From the NCBI GenBank assembly GCA_049299095.1, contig JBAQWV010000066.1, positions 1-64,000 on the forward strand: a stretch of DNA of 64,000 nt, written 5' to 3'. This document shows, piece by piece, positions 57,171 to 64,000 of the stretch. Below the pieces are notes generated by a model. That model was not told the DNA's origin, did no database searches, and saw only the letters and a list, made by a program, of their open reading frames with translations. The position numbers and the translations under genes are program-made. Source of the stretch: JAAEKA01 sp049299095 (GTDB taxonomy: Bacteria > Chloroflexota > Anaerolineae > JAAEKA01). Each line of letters opens with the position of its first letter. Position 1 is the first letter of the stretch.

Positions 57171-59060
57171 ATGAGTAAGATTGTAGGAATTGACTTGGGA
57201 ACCACGAATTCGGTGGTTGCAGTAGTAGAAAATGGCGATGCCGTCGTTATCCCCAACGCTGAGGGTGGCCGCACGACCCCGTCAGTGGTGGCATTTACCA
57301 AAAGCGGTGAGCGACTGGTCGGCCAGACCGCGCGCCGGCAGGCAGTCGTCAACCCGGAAAATACTGTTGCCAGCATCAAGCGTTTTATGGGCCGCCGGCA
57401 CGATGAAACGCGCGATGAGCATGTGTCTTATGAATTAACCGAAGGGCCGACGGGCGACGCGCGCGTGCGCATTCCCGCCAAAAACAAAACCTATTCGCCG
57501 CAGGAAATCAGCGCCATGATCCTGGGCAAGCTTAAAGCCGATGCTGAAGCCTATCTGGGTGAGCCGGTCACGCAGGCCGTGATTACCGTGCCTGCTTACT
57601 TCAACGACAGCCAGCGTCAGGCTACCAAAGATGCAGGCAAAATCGCTGGTCTGGACGTGCTGCGTATCATCAACGAACCGACCGCGGCCGCGCTGGCCTA
57701 CGGTCTGGAGAAAAAAGAAAACGAGACGATCTTGGTCTTTGACTTGGGCGGCGGCACGTTCGACGTGTCCATCCTGGAAGTGGGTGATGGTGTGGTCGAG
57801 GTCAAGGCCACCGCAGGCGACACTCATCTCGGCGGCGACGACTACGATCAAGTATTGGTAGACTATATCGCCGAGCAGTTCAAGCAGCAGGAAGGCATTG
57901 ATCTGCGTCACGACCGGCAGGCTTTGCAGCGTTTGAAGGAAGCCGCAGAAAAGGCCAAGATCGAGCTGTCTAGCTTGCTGGAAACTGAAGTCAACCTACC
58001 CTTCATCACCGCGGATGCCAGCGGCCCGAAGCACTTGCAGATGACTATCAGTCGCAGCAAGTTCGAGCAACTCAGCGAGAAGCTGACCGCGCGGCTGCGC
58101 GCGCCCTTCGAGGCGGCTCTGCGCGATGCCAAGCTGTCCACGCGGGAGATTGACGAAGTGGTACTGGTCGGCGGCGCAACCCGTATGCCGATGGTACAAG
58201 AGCTGGTGCGCGGCTTATCGGGCGGCAAGGAACCACACAAGGGTGTCAATCCCGATGAGGTTGTGGCGGTTGGTGCGGCGCTGCAAGGCGGCGTGCTGGG
58301 CGGCGACGTGAAGAACGTGCTGCTGTTGGACGTGACACCGCTTACTCTGGGCCTCGAAACGCTGGGTGGTGTGTTGACGCCGATCATCGAGCGCAACACC
58401 ACGATCCCGGCCCGCCGCAGTCAGGTGTTCAGCACCGCTGAGGATAATCAGACCGCGGTGACGGTGCATGTGCTGCAAGGCGAGCGGCCTATGGCTGCCG
58501 ACAATGTCAGCTTGGGTCAGTTCAACCTGGAAGGCATTCCCGCGGCCCCGCGCGGCCTGCCGCAGATCGAAGTCGTATTCGACATTGACGCCAATGGCAT
58601 CCTGCACGTCAGCGCGCAGGACAAGGCGACCGGCAAGCAGCAAAGTGTGACGATTACAGCGTCCACCAACCTACAAAAGACCGAAGTGGAGCGCATGGTG
58701 CGCGAGGCAGAGATCAACAAGGCTGCAGATGAACGCCGCAAGAAGCTGATCGAAGCTCGCAACGAGGGCGACGCGCTGGCTTATGCAGTCGAGCGCAGCC
58801 TGCAAGACCTCAGCCAGACCGGCAAGGTCAGCGAAGGCGACCGGCAGGCGATTGAGCGGCTGGTGAGCGACCTGCGTACCGCACTCAAGGGCGAAGACAC
58901 TAACGCCATTCGTGAGGCCATGGAGCGTGTGCAACAGGCCAGCGCCCGCATGAGCGAACACGCCTATAGCCAGCCGAATGGCAACAGCAATGGATCCCAT
59001 GCGCCGGAGAGCCGCGGCAGCGAAGATGATGTCATCGAAGGCGAGTTCCGTGCGGTGTAA
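57171..59060 (+). CDS. dnaK: Hsp70 chaperone DnaK
   Basis: 629-residue Hsp70. The ATPase domain has GIDLGTTNSVVAV, the DLGGGTFDVSILE phosphate motif and GGATRMPMVQ. The linker DVLLLDVTPLTLGLETLGG leads to the substrate-binding domain and lid, with the expected short end EDDVIEGEFRAV. It refolds proteins together with DnaJ and GrpE, which are not encoded nearby; the single-gene arrangement and lack of CIRCE suggest this is one of several copies or is not HrcA-controlled. ATG 57171 has GGAG 8 bp upstream; TTG 57165 is less likely. A strong terminator follows. Confidence 0.97.
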   Translation: MSKIVGIDLGTTNSVVAVVENGDAVVIPNAEGGRTTPSVVAFTKSGERLVGQTARRQAVVNPENTVASIKRFMGRRHDETRDEHVSYELTEGPTGDARVRIPAKNKTYSPQEISAMILGKLKADAEAYLGEPVTQAVITVPAYFNDSQRQATKDAGKIAGLDVLRIINEPTAAALAYGLEKKENETILVFDLGGGTFDVSILEVGDGVVEVKATAGDTHLGGDDYDQVLVDYIAEQFKQQEGIDLRHDRQALQRLKEAAEKAKIELSSLLETEVNLPFITADASGPKHLQMTISRSKFEQLSEKLTARLRAPFEAALRDAKLSTREIDEVVLVGGATRMPMVQELVRGLSGGKEPHKGVNPDEVVAVGAALQGGVLGGDVKNVLLLDVTPLTLGLETLGGVLTPIIERNTTIPARRSQVFSTAEDNQTAVTVHVLQGERPMAADNVSLGQFNLEGIPAAPRGLPQIEVVFDIDANGILHVSAQDKATGKQQSVTITASTNLQKTEVERMVREAEINKAADERRKKLIEARNEGDALAYAVERSLQDLSQTGKVSEGDRQAIERLVSDLRTALKGEDTNAIREAMERVQQASARMSEHAYSQPNGNSNGSHAPESRGSEDDVIEGEFRAV

Positions 59061-59083
59061 TTGTCAAGCGCGCAGGATAAAGT

Positions 59084-59126
59084 AAAAAGCGTGGTGCAGT
59101 GTACTAAACTGCACCACGCTTTTTTT
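59084..59126 (+). terminator. dnaK terminator
   Basis: Perfect 16-bp arms AAAAAGCGTGGTGCAG (59084-59099) and complement (59109-59124), followed by further T residues. Confidence 0.93.
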
Positions 59127-59270
59127 GCTTTTGGAGAGAGTTGATTGTGAAGCATCCCGCGGTGGGGCGCACAGATGCGGGAAGATTGTTTGAAACAGGA
59201 AGAACTCGGAAACGGTCTGGTTTACGGAGCGATTTACCCCTTCCGAATTCTGGTTTTGCCGTTCAAATGC

Positions 59271-60932
59271 TCATTCCGCGGCGCAAAAGCGACATGACAG
59301 CTTTTCCGCGGCGAGGATCGCCTGATCCGCGCTCCAAAAGATGTGCGATTCACCGATTTCTTTCGTCAGGCCGCCGCGATCAAGATACTCCCGCACCTTG
59401 TCGTTGACCGCGGCCAGCATCAACGTGCCGCCTGCGGCTTCCAGTCGCCGCTGCAATGCAGACATTGCCTCCAACCCGCTGATATCAATCAATGGCACGG
59501 CACGCATGGACAAAATCAGCACGTTGGTCTCTTCCGTCTGGGCAAACGCCTCGTTGAAGTTACCCGTCGCAGCAAAAAAGAGCGGGCCAGTCAGGTATGC
59601 CACCTTGATGTGATGACAAGTGCCTATGACGTTGATACCGCGCTGGCGCAGCTTGGCCGGGTCCACATCTTGCACATTGATGTCAATGCTGGCGCTCTGG
59701 CTAAGATAAAGAAAGCCTGACAGAAGGACGCCGATCAGGATCGCCTGCGTCAGGTCGAAGGTGATGGTCGCCAGCAAGGTGATCAAAAAGGTCAAGATTG
59801 CGGTCTTGAAACGATGACCAAAGATCGAACGGATTGCACTCCACTCGTTCATGCGCCAGGCCGTCACCATCAACACCCCGGCCAGCGCGCTGAGCGGGAT
59901 GCGCGACATCACCGGCGCCAGCACAAACATCGAAGCCAACAATGCCAGCGCGTGGATAATGCTGACCAGGCGCGTTTGCCCGCCCGACTTGATGCCCACG
60001 CTCGTACGCGCGATGGCCGCGGTGGCCGGTACGCCACCGAAGAAGGGAATCACGATGTTGCCAACGCCCTGTGCGATCAATTCCTGGTTGGCCTGCAAGC
60101 GAATACCGGTCATGTTGCTGGCAACCGCGCCGCACAGCAGGCTTTCCACCGCGCCCAGTGCGGTAATGGACAGGATCGGCGCGACCAACCCGCGCAAGTC
60201 CACCGCGGCGAAGTCACTCAGCCGCAAACGATCAGCCAGCAGCAAGGTTTGCGGAATGTCGCCAATCACCGGAACCGGCCAGCCGAGCAGGGCATTGAGG
60301 GCGGTCGCCACAATGATCCCCATCAGCGACGAGGGGAAACGCAGCGCCCACGCCTTCGGCCACAACAACATCACGGCTATCACCACCAGCCCCAGCACAA
60401 TCGTATGCCAGTCCACCGCAAAGCCGCCGCGGAAATAGCCCAGCAGCTTGAACAGGGCGGCTTCTGCGCCCGGTGTTTTTGTTCCCAGGAAGTTGTCAAT
60501 CTGGCCGATGAAGATAATCAGCGCAATGCCGGAGGTGAAGCCGGTGATGACGGGCGCGGGCACGAAGGCAATGAAACGTCCCAGCCGCAGGATGCCAATC
60601 ACCAGCAGCAGCACGCCGGCAATTGCGCCGGCCAGCCAAATGCCCGCCAGTCCGTATTGCTGGGCCAACACGATCAGCACCGCGCTCATAGCGCCGGTTG
60701 GGCCGGAGATTTGGTAGGGCGCGCCGGACAACGCACCGATGATCAGGCCGGACAACACGGCGGTCACCAAGCCTGCGGCCGCAGAGGCGCCGGAAGCCAC
60801 GCCGAAGGCCAGTGCCAGCGGTAGGGCTACCGCGGCCACGGTCAGCCCAGCCAGCAAATCCTGCCGGAACTTGGCCGCATTGTAATTAGAGAATTCGTCA
60901 CGATAGAGTTGGATGAGATTTCGACGCTGCAT
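59271..60932 (-). CDS. SulP (SLC26-like) anion transporter with STAS domain
   Basis: 553-residue membrane transporter. The SulP core (about 20-420) has 12-14 hydrophobic segments with VALPLALAFGVASGA, SGPTGAMSAVLIVLA, GIALIIFIGQIDNFLG and FFGGVPATAAIARTSVGIKSGGQTR. The C-terminal STAS domain (about 430-545) includes VLILSMRAVPLIDISGLEAM. Relatives carry sulfate, bicarbonate or dicarboxylates; the substrate is not predictable. The start is ATG 60932 (MQRRNLIQLY). It faces the dnaK gene convergently, with the dnaK terminator between. Confidence 0.93.
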   Translation of the reverse strand: MQRRNLIQLYRDEFSNYNAAKFRQDLLAGLTVAAVALPLALAFGVASGASAAAGLVTAVLSGLIIGALSGAPYQISGPTGAMSAVLIVLAQQYGLAGIWLAGAIAGVLLLVIGILRLGRFIAFVPAPVITGFTSGIALIIFIGQIDNFLGTKTPGAEAALFKLLGYFRGGFAVDWHTIVLGLVVIAVMLLWPKAWALRFPSSLMGIIVATALNALLGWPVPVIGDIPQTLLLADRLRLSDFAAVDLRGLVAPILSITALGAVESLLCGAVASNMTGIRLQANQELIAQGVGNIVIPFFGGVPATAAIARTSVGIKSGGQTRLVSIIHALALLASMFVLAPVMSRIPLSALAGVLMVTAWRMNEWSAIRSIFGHRFKTAILTFLITLLATITFDLTQAILIGVLLSGFLYLSQSASIDINVQDVDPAKLRQRGINVIGTCHHIKVAYLTGPLFFAATGNFNEAFAQTEETNVLILSMRAVPLIDISGLEAMSALQRRLEAAGGTLMLAAVNDKVREYLDRGGLTKEIGESHIFWSADQAILAAEKLSCRFCAAE

Positions 60933-61049
60933 AAAGCCTCTGGTAAAAAACAATCCGCCGACCAGCGGCGGATTTGCGTGACCAACCTGTCATTGTTGGG
61001 GCCAGTGCGATTATAGGCCAACAGCGTCCTTGCGTCAAACTGCACACAG

Positions 61050-61421
61050 CTAGGCAAGACTATCCTGTTGCAGTGCCGCCAGTCCCTGTGCAGTCAGGTG
61101 GCGCAATTCATCCAGTTGTGTTGCATCCAGCGGCTGCTTGAAGTTGAAGCATGACTTGCCCTGCATTCGCCGTCGCAGGCCATCGGATAGTGGCGTTAAC
61201 AGCTCAGGATGCACGTACACGGCCATCAAGTGTAAGCTGACATAATTCTTGTTCATCACTACGCCGCCAAAATAAAACGGCTTGCGGTTGGGGCCAAGCT
61301 TGTGGGTATGGAGAGAATAGGCAGTCACGCTGTCTGCGGTAACGACCAGAGCGGCCTGATGCGGTGTCAGGAGCGTTTTTAGCTGCTCAAAAACAGGCGT
61401 AAAATCTGGCTGGGCGGGCAT
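61050..61421 (-). CDS. DUF1801 (YdhG-like) domain protein
   Basis: 123-residue cytoplasmic protein of the DUF1801 type, a small fold of unknown biochemical function. FEQLKTLLTPH, YFGGVVMNKNYVSLHLMAVY and MQGKSCFNFKQPLDATQLDEL match the family's pattern. It starts 10 bp after the GNAT gene stop on the same strand, so it is probably translated from the same mRNA. Confidence 0.75.
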   Translation of the reverse strand: MPAQPDFTPVFEQLKTLLTPHQAALVVTADSVTAYSLHTHKLGPNRKPFYFGGVVMNKNYVSLHLMAVYVHPELLTPLSDGLRRRMQGKSCFNFKQPLDATQLDELRHLTAQGLAALQQDSLA

Positions 61422-61431
61422 TCAGTACCTC

Positions 61432-61725
61432 TTACAGCACCAAGTCCTGATAGTCGGGATGCTCATTGATGTAGCGCACCACAAAAGGACACACGGGCTT
61501 GACGCGCAAGCCGGCCGCACGCGCATCATCCAGCGCCGTTTTGATCAACCGGCTGGCAATTCCCTTGCCTTGCGCGGCGGGCAACACAATCGTATGGGTA
61601 AAGGTGATGTGATGTTGGGTGCGGTGATACTCGGCGTAGCCAAGCACTTGATCGTTGAGCAAGGCTTCAAAGCGGCTTTGCGCCGGGTTGTCGTGAATGA
61701 TGAGGCTGTCGGTGGTTGTGTTCAT
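61432..61725 (-). CDS. small GNAT acetyltransferase (YjdJ-like)
   Basis: 97-residue minimal GNAT-like protein. TFTHTIVLPAAQGKGIASRLIKTALDDAR carries the acetyl-CoA loop Q-G-K-G-I-A, and VKPVCPFVVRYINEHPDYQDLV is the usual end of the YjdJ/COG2388 group. The target is unknown. ATG 61725 is chosen because the frame upstream crosses the dps terminator. The hairpin 20 bp upstream means expression needs read-through from dps or a hidden promoter. It is followed by the DUF1801 gene. Confidence 0.87.
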   Translation of the reverse strand: MNTTTDSLIIHDNPAQSRFEALLNDQVLGYAEYHRTQHHITFTHTIVLPAAQGKGIASRLIKTALDDARAAGLRVKPVCPFVVRYINEHPDYQDLVL

Positions 61726-61735
61726 GGCGTTGCTC

Positions 61736-61778
61736 TCAAAAAGGCGCAGGGCCTTACCGTTTGCGCAGCAAGGCCCTG
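61736..61778 (-). terminator. dps terminator
   Basis: Minus strand CAGGGCCTT (61770-61778) pairs with AAGGCCCTG (61747-61755) around a 14-nt loop, then CGCCTTTTTG at 61746-61737. Confidence 0.75.
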
Positions 61779-61801
61779 TATTGTTGGCTTGTACCGATGG
61801 T

Positions 61802-62290
61802 TTAGGCTTGCAGATGCGCCTCCAGGAACCAGAGAGATTTGTCGAGGAAGCGTGATACACCGGTGAACAGGTCGGCGGTGTCAGCATCTGATGCTTGGTC
61901 CGCGGCGTCAATGGCTTCACGTGTAGACTTGGCCAGTGCGGCGTAGCGCTCGACCAGCACGCCGACCGTTTCCATGCCCCCGAAGACATCAGTGGGGTAT
62001 TCAGGCAGGCGAGAAGTCGCCGCGGCCATGCGGACGGTGCCCATCGCGTAGCCTCCCAGCGCGGTGATGCGTTCGGCCATCGTGTCTATGTGGTCAAGCA
62101 ACTCGCCAGCCAGCTCATCGAAAAGCTCGTGCAGGGCGATAAACTGCGGGCCTTTGACGTTCCAGTGGGCCTGTTTGGTTTGGGTATATAGATCGCTGGT
62201 GTCGGCCAACTGCTGATTCAGCAAGGCCACGACAGCAGTGCGTGTTTTGGTAGCCAGATCAATGCTGGTTTTAAAGGTCTTTGCGGACAT
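61802..62290 (-). CDS. dps: Dps family DNA-binding ferritin
   Basis: 162-residue Dps/ferritin-like protein that forms 12-mers, oxidises and stores iron and protects DNA. Ferroxidase residues are visible: QAHWNVKGPQFIALHELFDEL (His and the H-x3-D-x3-E spacing) and LDHIDTMAERI. The basic N-terminus (SAKTFKTSIDLATKTR) is short. GGAGA lies about 8 bp before ATG 62290. It has its own terminator. Confidence 0.96.
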   Translation of the reverse strand: MSAKTFKTSIDLATKTRTAVVALLNQQLADTSDLYTQTKQAHWNVKGPQFIALHELFDELAGELLDHIDTMAERITALGGYAMGTVRMAAATSRLPEYPTDVFGGMETVGVLVERYAALAKSTREAIDAADQASDADTADLFTGVSRFLDKSLWFLEAHLQA

Positions 62291-62420
62291 GTTTTATTCT
62301 CCGAGATGTTTGCGAATGGAATTTTGTGAGCTGATGGATGCTCACCCACTCATCGAAGCATAGACCTGAAAACAGCAAATAACTGTAGGGCAGCCGACAA
62401 ATTCCACAAGTATGGAGATG

Positions 62421-62834
62421 CTAGAGCGCGGCGACGAATTCGCCCTTCACTTTGCGTTGGCCGTTTTGATCTACGGCTTCCACCTCGCAGCGCACGCGAT
62501 GTTCGCCGTCTATCTCGAACTTGTCCAGCACCTTGCCGGTAACGGTGATTTCATCGCCCGGCCGGCTGATGCCGGTGAAGCGCACACCAAACTTGCGCAC
62601 CTGATCCGGGCGCACCCAGTTGGTGATCATTTGGCCGACGAAGCCCATAATCACCATGCCGTGCGTAATCACGCCGCCGTTGCCGCTGTCCACGCCCGCC
62701 TGATGCACGGTGTGGATGGGGTTAAAGTCGCCGCTCGCACCGCTATAGCGCACGAGTTGCACTTCCGTGATCGCGGGCTTGCTTAGGCTGGGCAACGCAT
62801 CGCCGATTTGAATAGTCTCGTAATTAGGAGTCAT
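62421..62834 (-). CDS. MaoC family dehydratase
   Basis: 137-residue hot-dog-fold hydratase. The hydratase motif YSGASGDFNPIH gives catalytic Asp36 and His41. ITHGMVIMGFVGQMI and GDEITVTGKV follow. It hydrates enoyl-CoA thioesters. ATG 62834 has AGGA just upstream. With the MaoC N-terminal-like gene at 63025-63486 it could form the two halves of one dimeric hydratase (as in HTD2-like proteins), and a mutase gene upstream links the pair to short-chain acyl-CoA metabolism. Confidence 0.9.
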   Translation of the reverse strand: MTPNYETIQIGDALPSLSKPAITEVQLVRYSGASGDFNPIHTVHQAGVDSGNGGVITHGMVIMGFVGQMITNWVRPDQVRKFGVRFTGISRPGDEITVTGKVLDKFEIDGEHRVRCEVEAVDQNGQRKVKGEFVAAL

Positions 62835-63024
62835 AGGATGTCCTCGTTCCATATGTCTACGAAATCGCTCGTTCTAATCTCCGCGCTCGGGCTGGTCCCT
62901 GCGGGATGGTTCCCACCTCGCTATGGCTCGGTCGGAGACCGGTCACAGCGGGTAACTCGTAACAACCATCGTTGCAGTCTATCACGTCAATTCTGGTTTA
63001 CGGGTTACGCATTATGGGGCACGC

Positions 63025-63486
63025 TCACCAGCGCACCACCATGGTCGCGCGGGTGATTGCCTTCACATCGCCGTTCTGGTCGCGGTAGGTGGCCTGCGTT
63101 TTGACCATATCCATCGCACCGGAGCTACCCTCTTTGCGATCTATGCTGAGGATTTCCAGTTCGCCGCTGATGTCATCGCCCGGCTGCAAGGGGCTGAAGT
63201 ATTCGTACTCTTCTTCGCCGTGCAGGATGCGCAGCACGTTCGCGCCCATCTGTTGCAGCAGGCTGCGCGTTTCCGCGCCCGCGGCCGTGCCACCCCAGAA
63301 ACGGAACAGCGTGGGGAAGGTCAGCGGCGCCACGATGTCAGCATAGCCCGCGGCCTGCGCGGCGGCTTTGTCGTGGAACAGCGGGTTATCGTCGCCCAGC
63401 GCGCCAGCCAGCTCACGGATCTTGCTGGCATCCACCTGATAACGGATCGTCGGCAGCTTCTTGCCGATATAGCTTTGGTCAAGCAT
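63025..63486 (-). CDS. MaoC-like N-terminal (FAS1-type) dehydratase domain protein
   Basis: 153-residue hot-dog protein like the N-terminal half of bacterial double-hot-dog hydratases (mycobacterial HadA/HadC type). Motifs are YIGKKLPTIRYQVDASKIRELAGALGDDNPLF, DIVAPLTFPTLFRFWG and GEEEYEYFSPLQPGDDISG. The catalytic Asp/His pair is not evident, so it probably serves as the partner of the catalytic MaoC protein at 62421. AGGACC is close to the ATG. A dispersed hairpin repeat lies just upstream. Confidence 0.86.
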   Translation of the reverse strand: MLDQSYIGKKLPTIRYQVDASKIRELAGALGDDNPLFHDKAAAQAAGYADIVAPLTFPTLFRFWGGTAAGAETRSLLQQMGANVLRILHGEEEYEYFSPLQPGDDISGELEILSIDRKEGSSGAMDMVKTQATYRDQNGDVKAITRATMVVRW

Positions 63487-63507
63487 GGGGAGGTCCTTTC
63501 AGAAAAG

Positions 63508-63580
63508 GTAGACAAGTACACAAGTATTCAAGGATGCACACCCGCAGCCTTGCCTACTTGCCACTTGTCTACTTGTCTAC
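63508..63580. repeat. hairpin repeat GTAGACAAGTA...TACTTGTCTAC
   Basis: Arms 63508-63525 and 63563-63580 (18 bp, one mismatch), with inner CAAGG/CCTTG pairing. The right arm shares the 14-mer ACTTGTCTACTTGT with 43723-43736. It fills the gap between the mutase-type gene and the hot-dog gene. Confidence 0.65.
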
Positions 63581-63584
63581 TTCC

Positions 63585-64000
63585 TCAAATCACCGTTGGC
63601 GGCTCGTATTCGCCCCATTCCTGGCGCAACACGCCACAGATTTCGCCCAGCGTGGCGTAGGCGCGCACCGCGTCAAGGATGGGCGGCATCAGATTGCTGT
63701 CGGGGCTGGCGGGGGCCTGCGCCACCGCGCGCAACCGGCTGAGCGCAGCCTGCACCGCAGCGTTGTCGCGCGTGGCCCGAAGTTGCTCCAGCCGGGCGTG
63801 CTGGGTGCGGTAGGTTTCGGGGTCGGGGCGGAAGATGCCTACAGGGCGTTCCTCGCCGGGCGATTGATAGGCGTTGACACCGACGATGATCTGCTCGCCC
63901 GCCTCAACAGCCTTTTGCATTCGCCAGGATGAATCTGCGATCTGCTGCTGCATCCAGCCGCTTTCGATGGCCTGCACCGAGCCGCCCATCTCCTGCACCT
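63585..64000 (-). CDS. methylmalonyl-CoA mutase large-subunit-type protein (C-terminal part; runs off the right edge)
   Basis: The last 138 residues of an acyl-CoA mutase catalytic domain. The frame is open to the window edge; the GTG at 63998 aligns with an internal position and is not the start. IADSSWRMQKAVEAGEQIIVGVNAY and a PDSNLMPPILDAVRAYATLGEICGVLRQEWGEY end match the large-subunit pattern. The cobalamin-binding domain does not follow, so it would be encoded elsewhere, as in Chloroflexota and actinobacterial split mutases. It isomerises methylmalonyl-CoA or a related branched acyl-CoA. The two MaoC-type genes follow on the same strand. Confidence 0.9.
   Translation of the reverse strand, partial: VQEMGGSVQAIESGWMQQQIADSSWRMQKAVEAGEQIIVGVNAYQSPGEERPVGIFRPDPETYRTQHARLEQLRATRDNAAVQAALSRLRAVAQAPASPDSNLMPPILDAVRAYATLGEICGVLRQEWGEYEPPTVI

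Noticed and set aside
59814..60824. 336-codon plus-strand frame
   Set aside because: Antisense shadow of the SulP transporter, extremely His/Gln/Arg-rich.
63585..63998. Complete 137-residue gene starting at GTG 63998
   Set aside because: The residues align to the interior of an acyl-CoA mutase and the frame stays open to the window edge, so the gene is truncated by the window.
1..64000. CRISPR array, rRNA, tRNA, integrase or IS transposase
   Set aside because: I found no regularly spaced direct repeats, no recognisable structural RNA gene and no transposase or integrase motif.

Overview
The window is GC-rich bacterial chromosomal DNA (one short AT-rich patch aside) with short intergenic gaps and clear Shine-Dalgarno sites at many starts. 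Gene content points to Chloroflexota, probably an Anaerolineae/Caldilineae-like lineage. Pointers are secreted CSLREA/beta-helix and NHL-propeller proteins, a C25 (gingipain-type) protease with a dockerin-like tail, tandem tail-collar (microcystin-dependent-type) proteins, a K+-independent H+-pyrophosphatase, a free-standing archaeal-type ThrRS editing domain, and many dispersed hairpin repeats. This assignment is inference; no rRNA or tRNA gene was seen.

Layout. 1-2110 (-): ABC exporter cut by the left edge, preceded by a small coiled-coil gene. 2259-5625 (+): a compact operon of a GntR/HutC regulator, a TrpF-like barrel, a PfkB kinase and a PsuG-type glycosidase. It looks like pseudouridine catabolism, driven by a promoter that overlaps an 18-bp perfect palindrome resembling HutC-family operators. 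5657-5859: two hairpin repeats. 5926-7648: phosphatase, AAC(2')-like acetyltransferase and DinB protein. 7720-12984 (-): CSLREA surface protein, three tail-collar paralogues and a V8/trypsin-like protease. 13236-21128 (+): M29 aminopeptidase, Mo-hydroxylase, Cys/Met-type PLP enzyme, PIG-L deacetylase, M19 dipeptidase and ThrRS editing domain. 21156-34743: three very large exported proteins (NHL propeller, C25 protease, membrane-anchored pullulanase-amylase) with a VUT/YhhQ transporter between them. 34898-43618 (+): S26-like/HprK-like pair, xpt-guaA, serine hydrolase, two polytopic envelope-glycan proteins and RsfS. 43741-48770 (-): Ndk, HDAC-family deacylase, AT-rich HNH nuclease and HppA. 49185-59060: RNase D, beta-CASP nuclease, TetR, LysM lipoprotein, GT4, DtxR-type regulator and DnaK. 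59271-64000 (-): SulP transporter, DUF1801 protein, GNAT, Dps, two MaoC-type hydratases and the end of a methylmalonyl-CoA mutase-type gene.

How it fits together. The window suggests a heterotroph that degrades polymers outside the cell (starch and protein), imports and processes peptides and nucleosides (M29, M19, PsuG/PfkB, Xpt-GuaA), and displays proteins through a shared C-terminal module ending in a transmembrane helix; that module occurs in both the CSLREA protein and the amylolytic enzyme. The strongest candidates for undescribed biology are the pseudouridine-type operon with a TrpF-like protein that has lost the TrpF catalytic Cys, the translationally coupled S26-like/HprK-like pair, the shared C-terminal display module, and a dispersed repeat inserted in frame in guaA.
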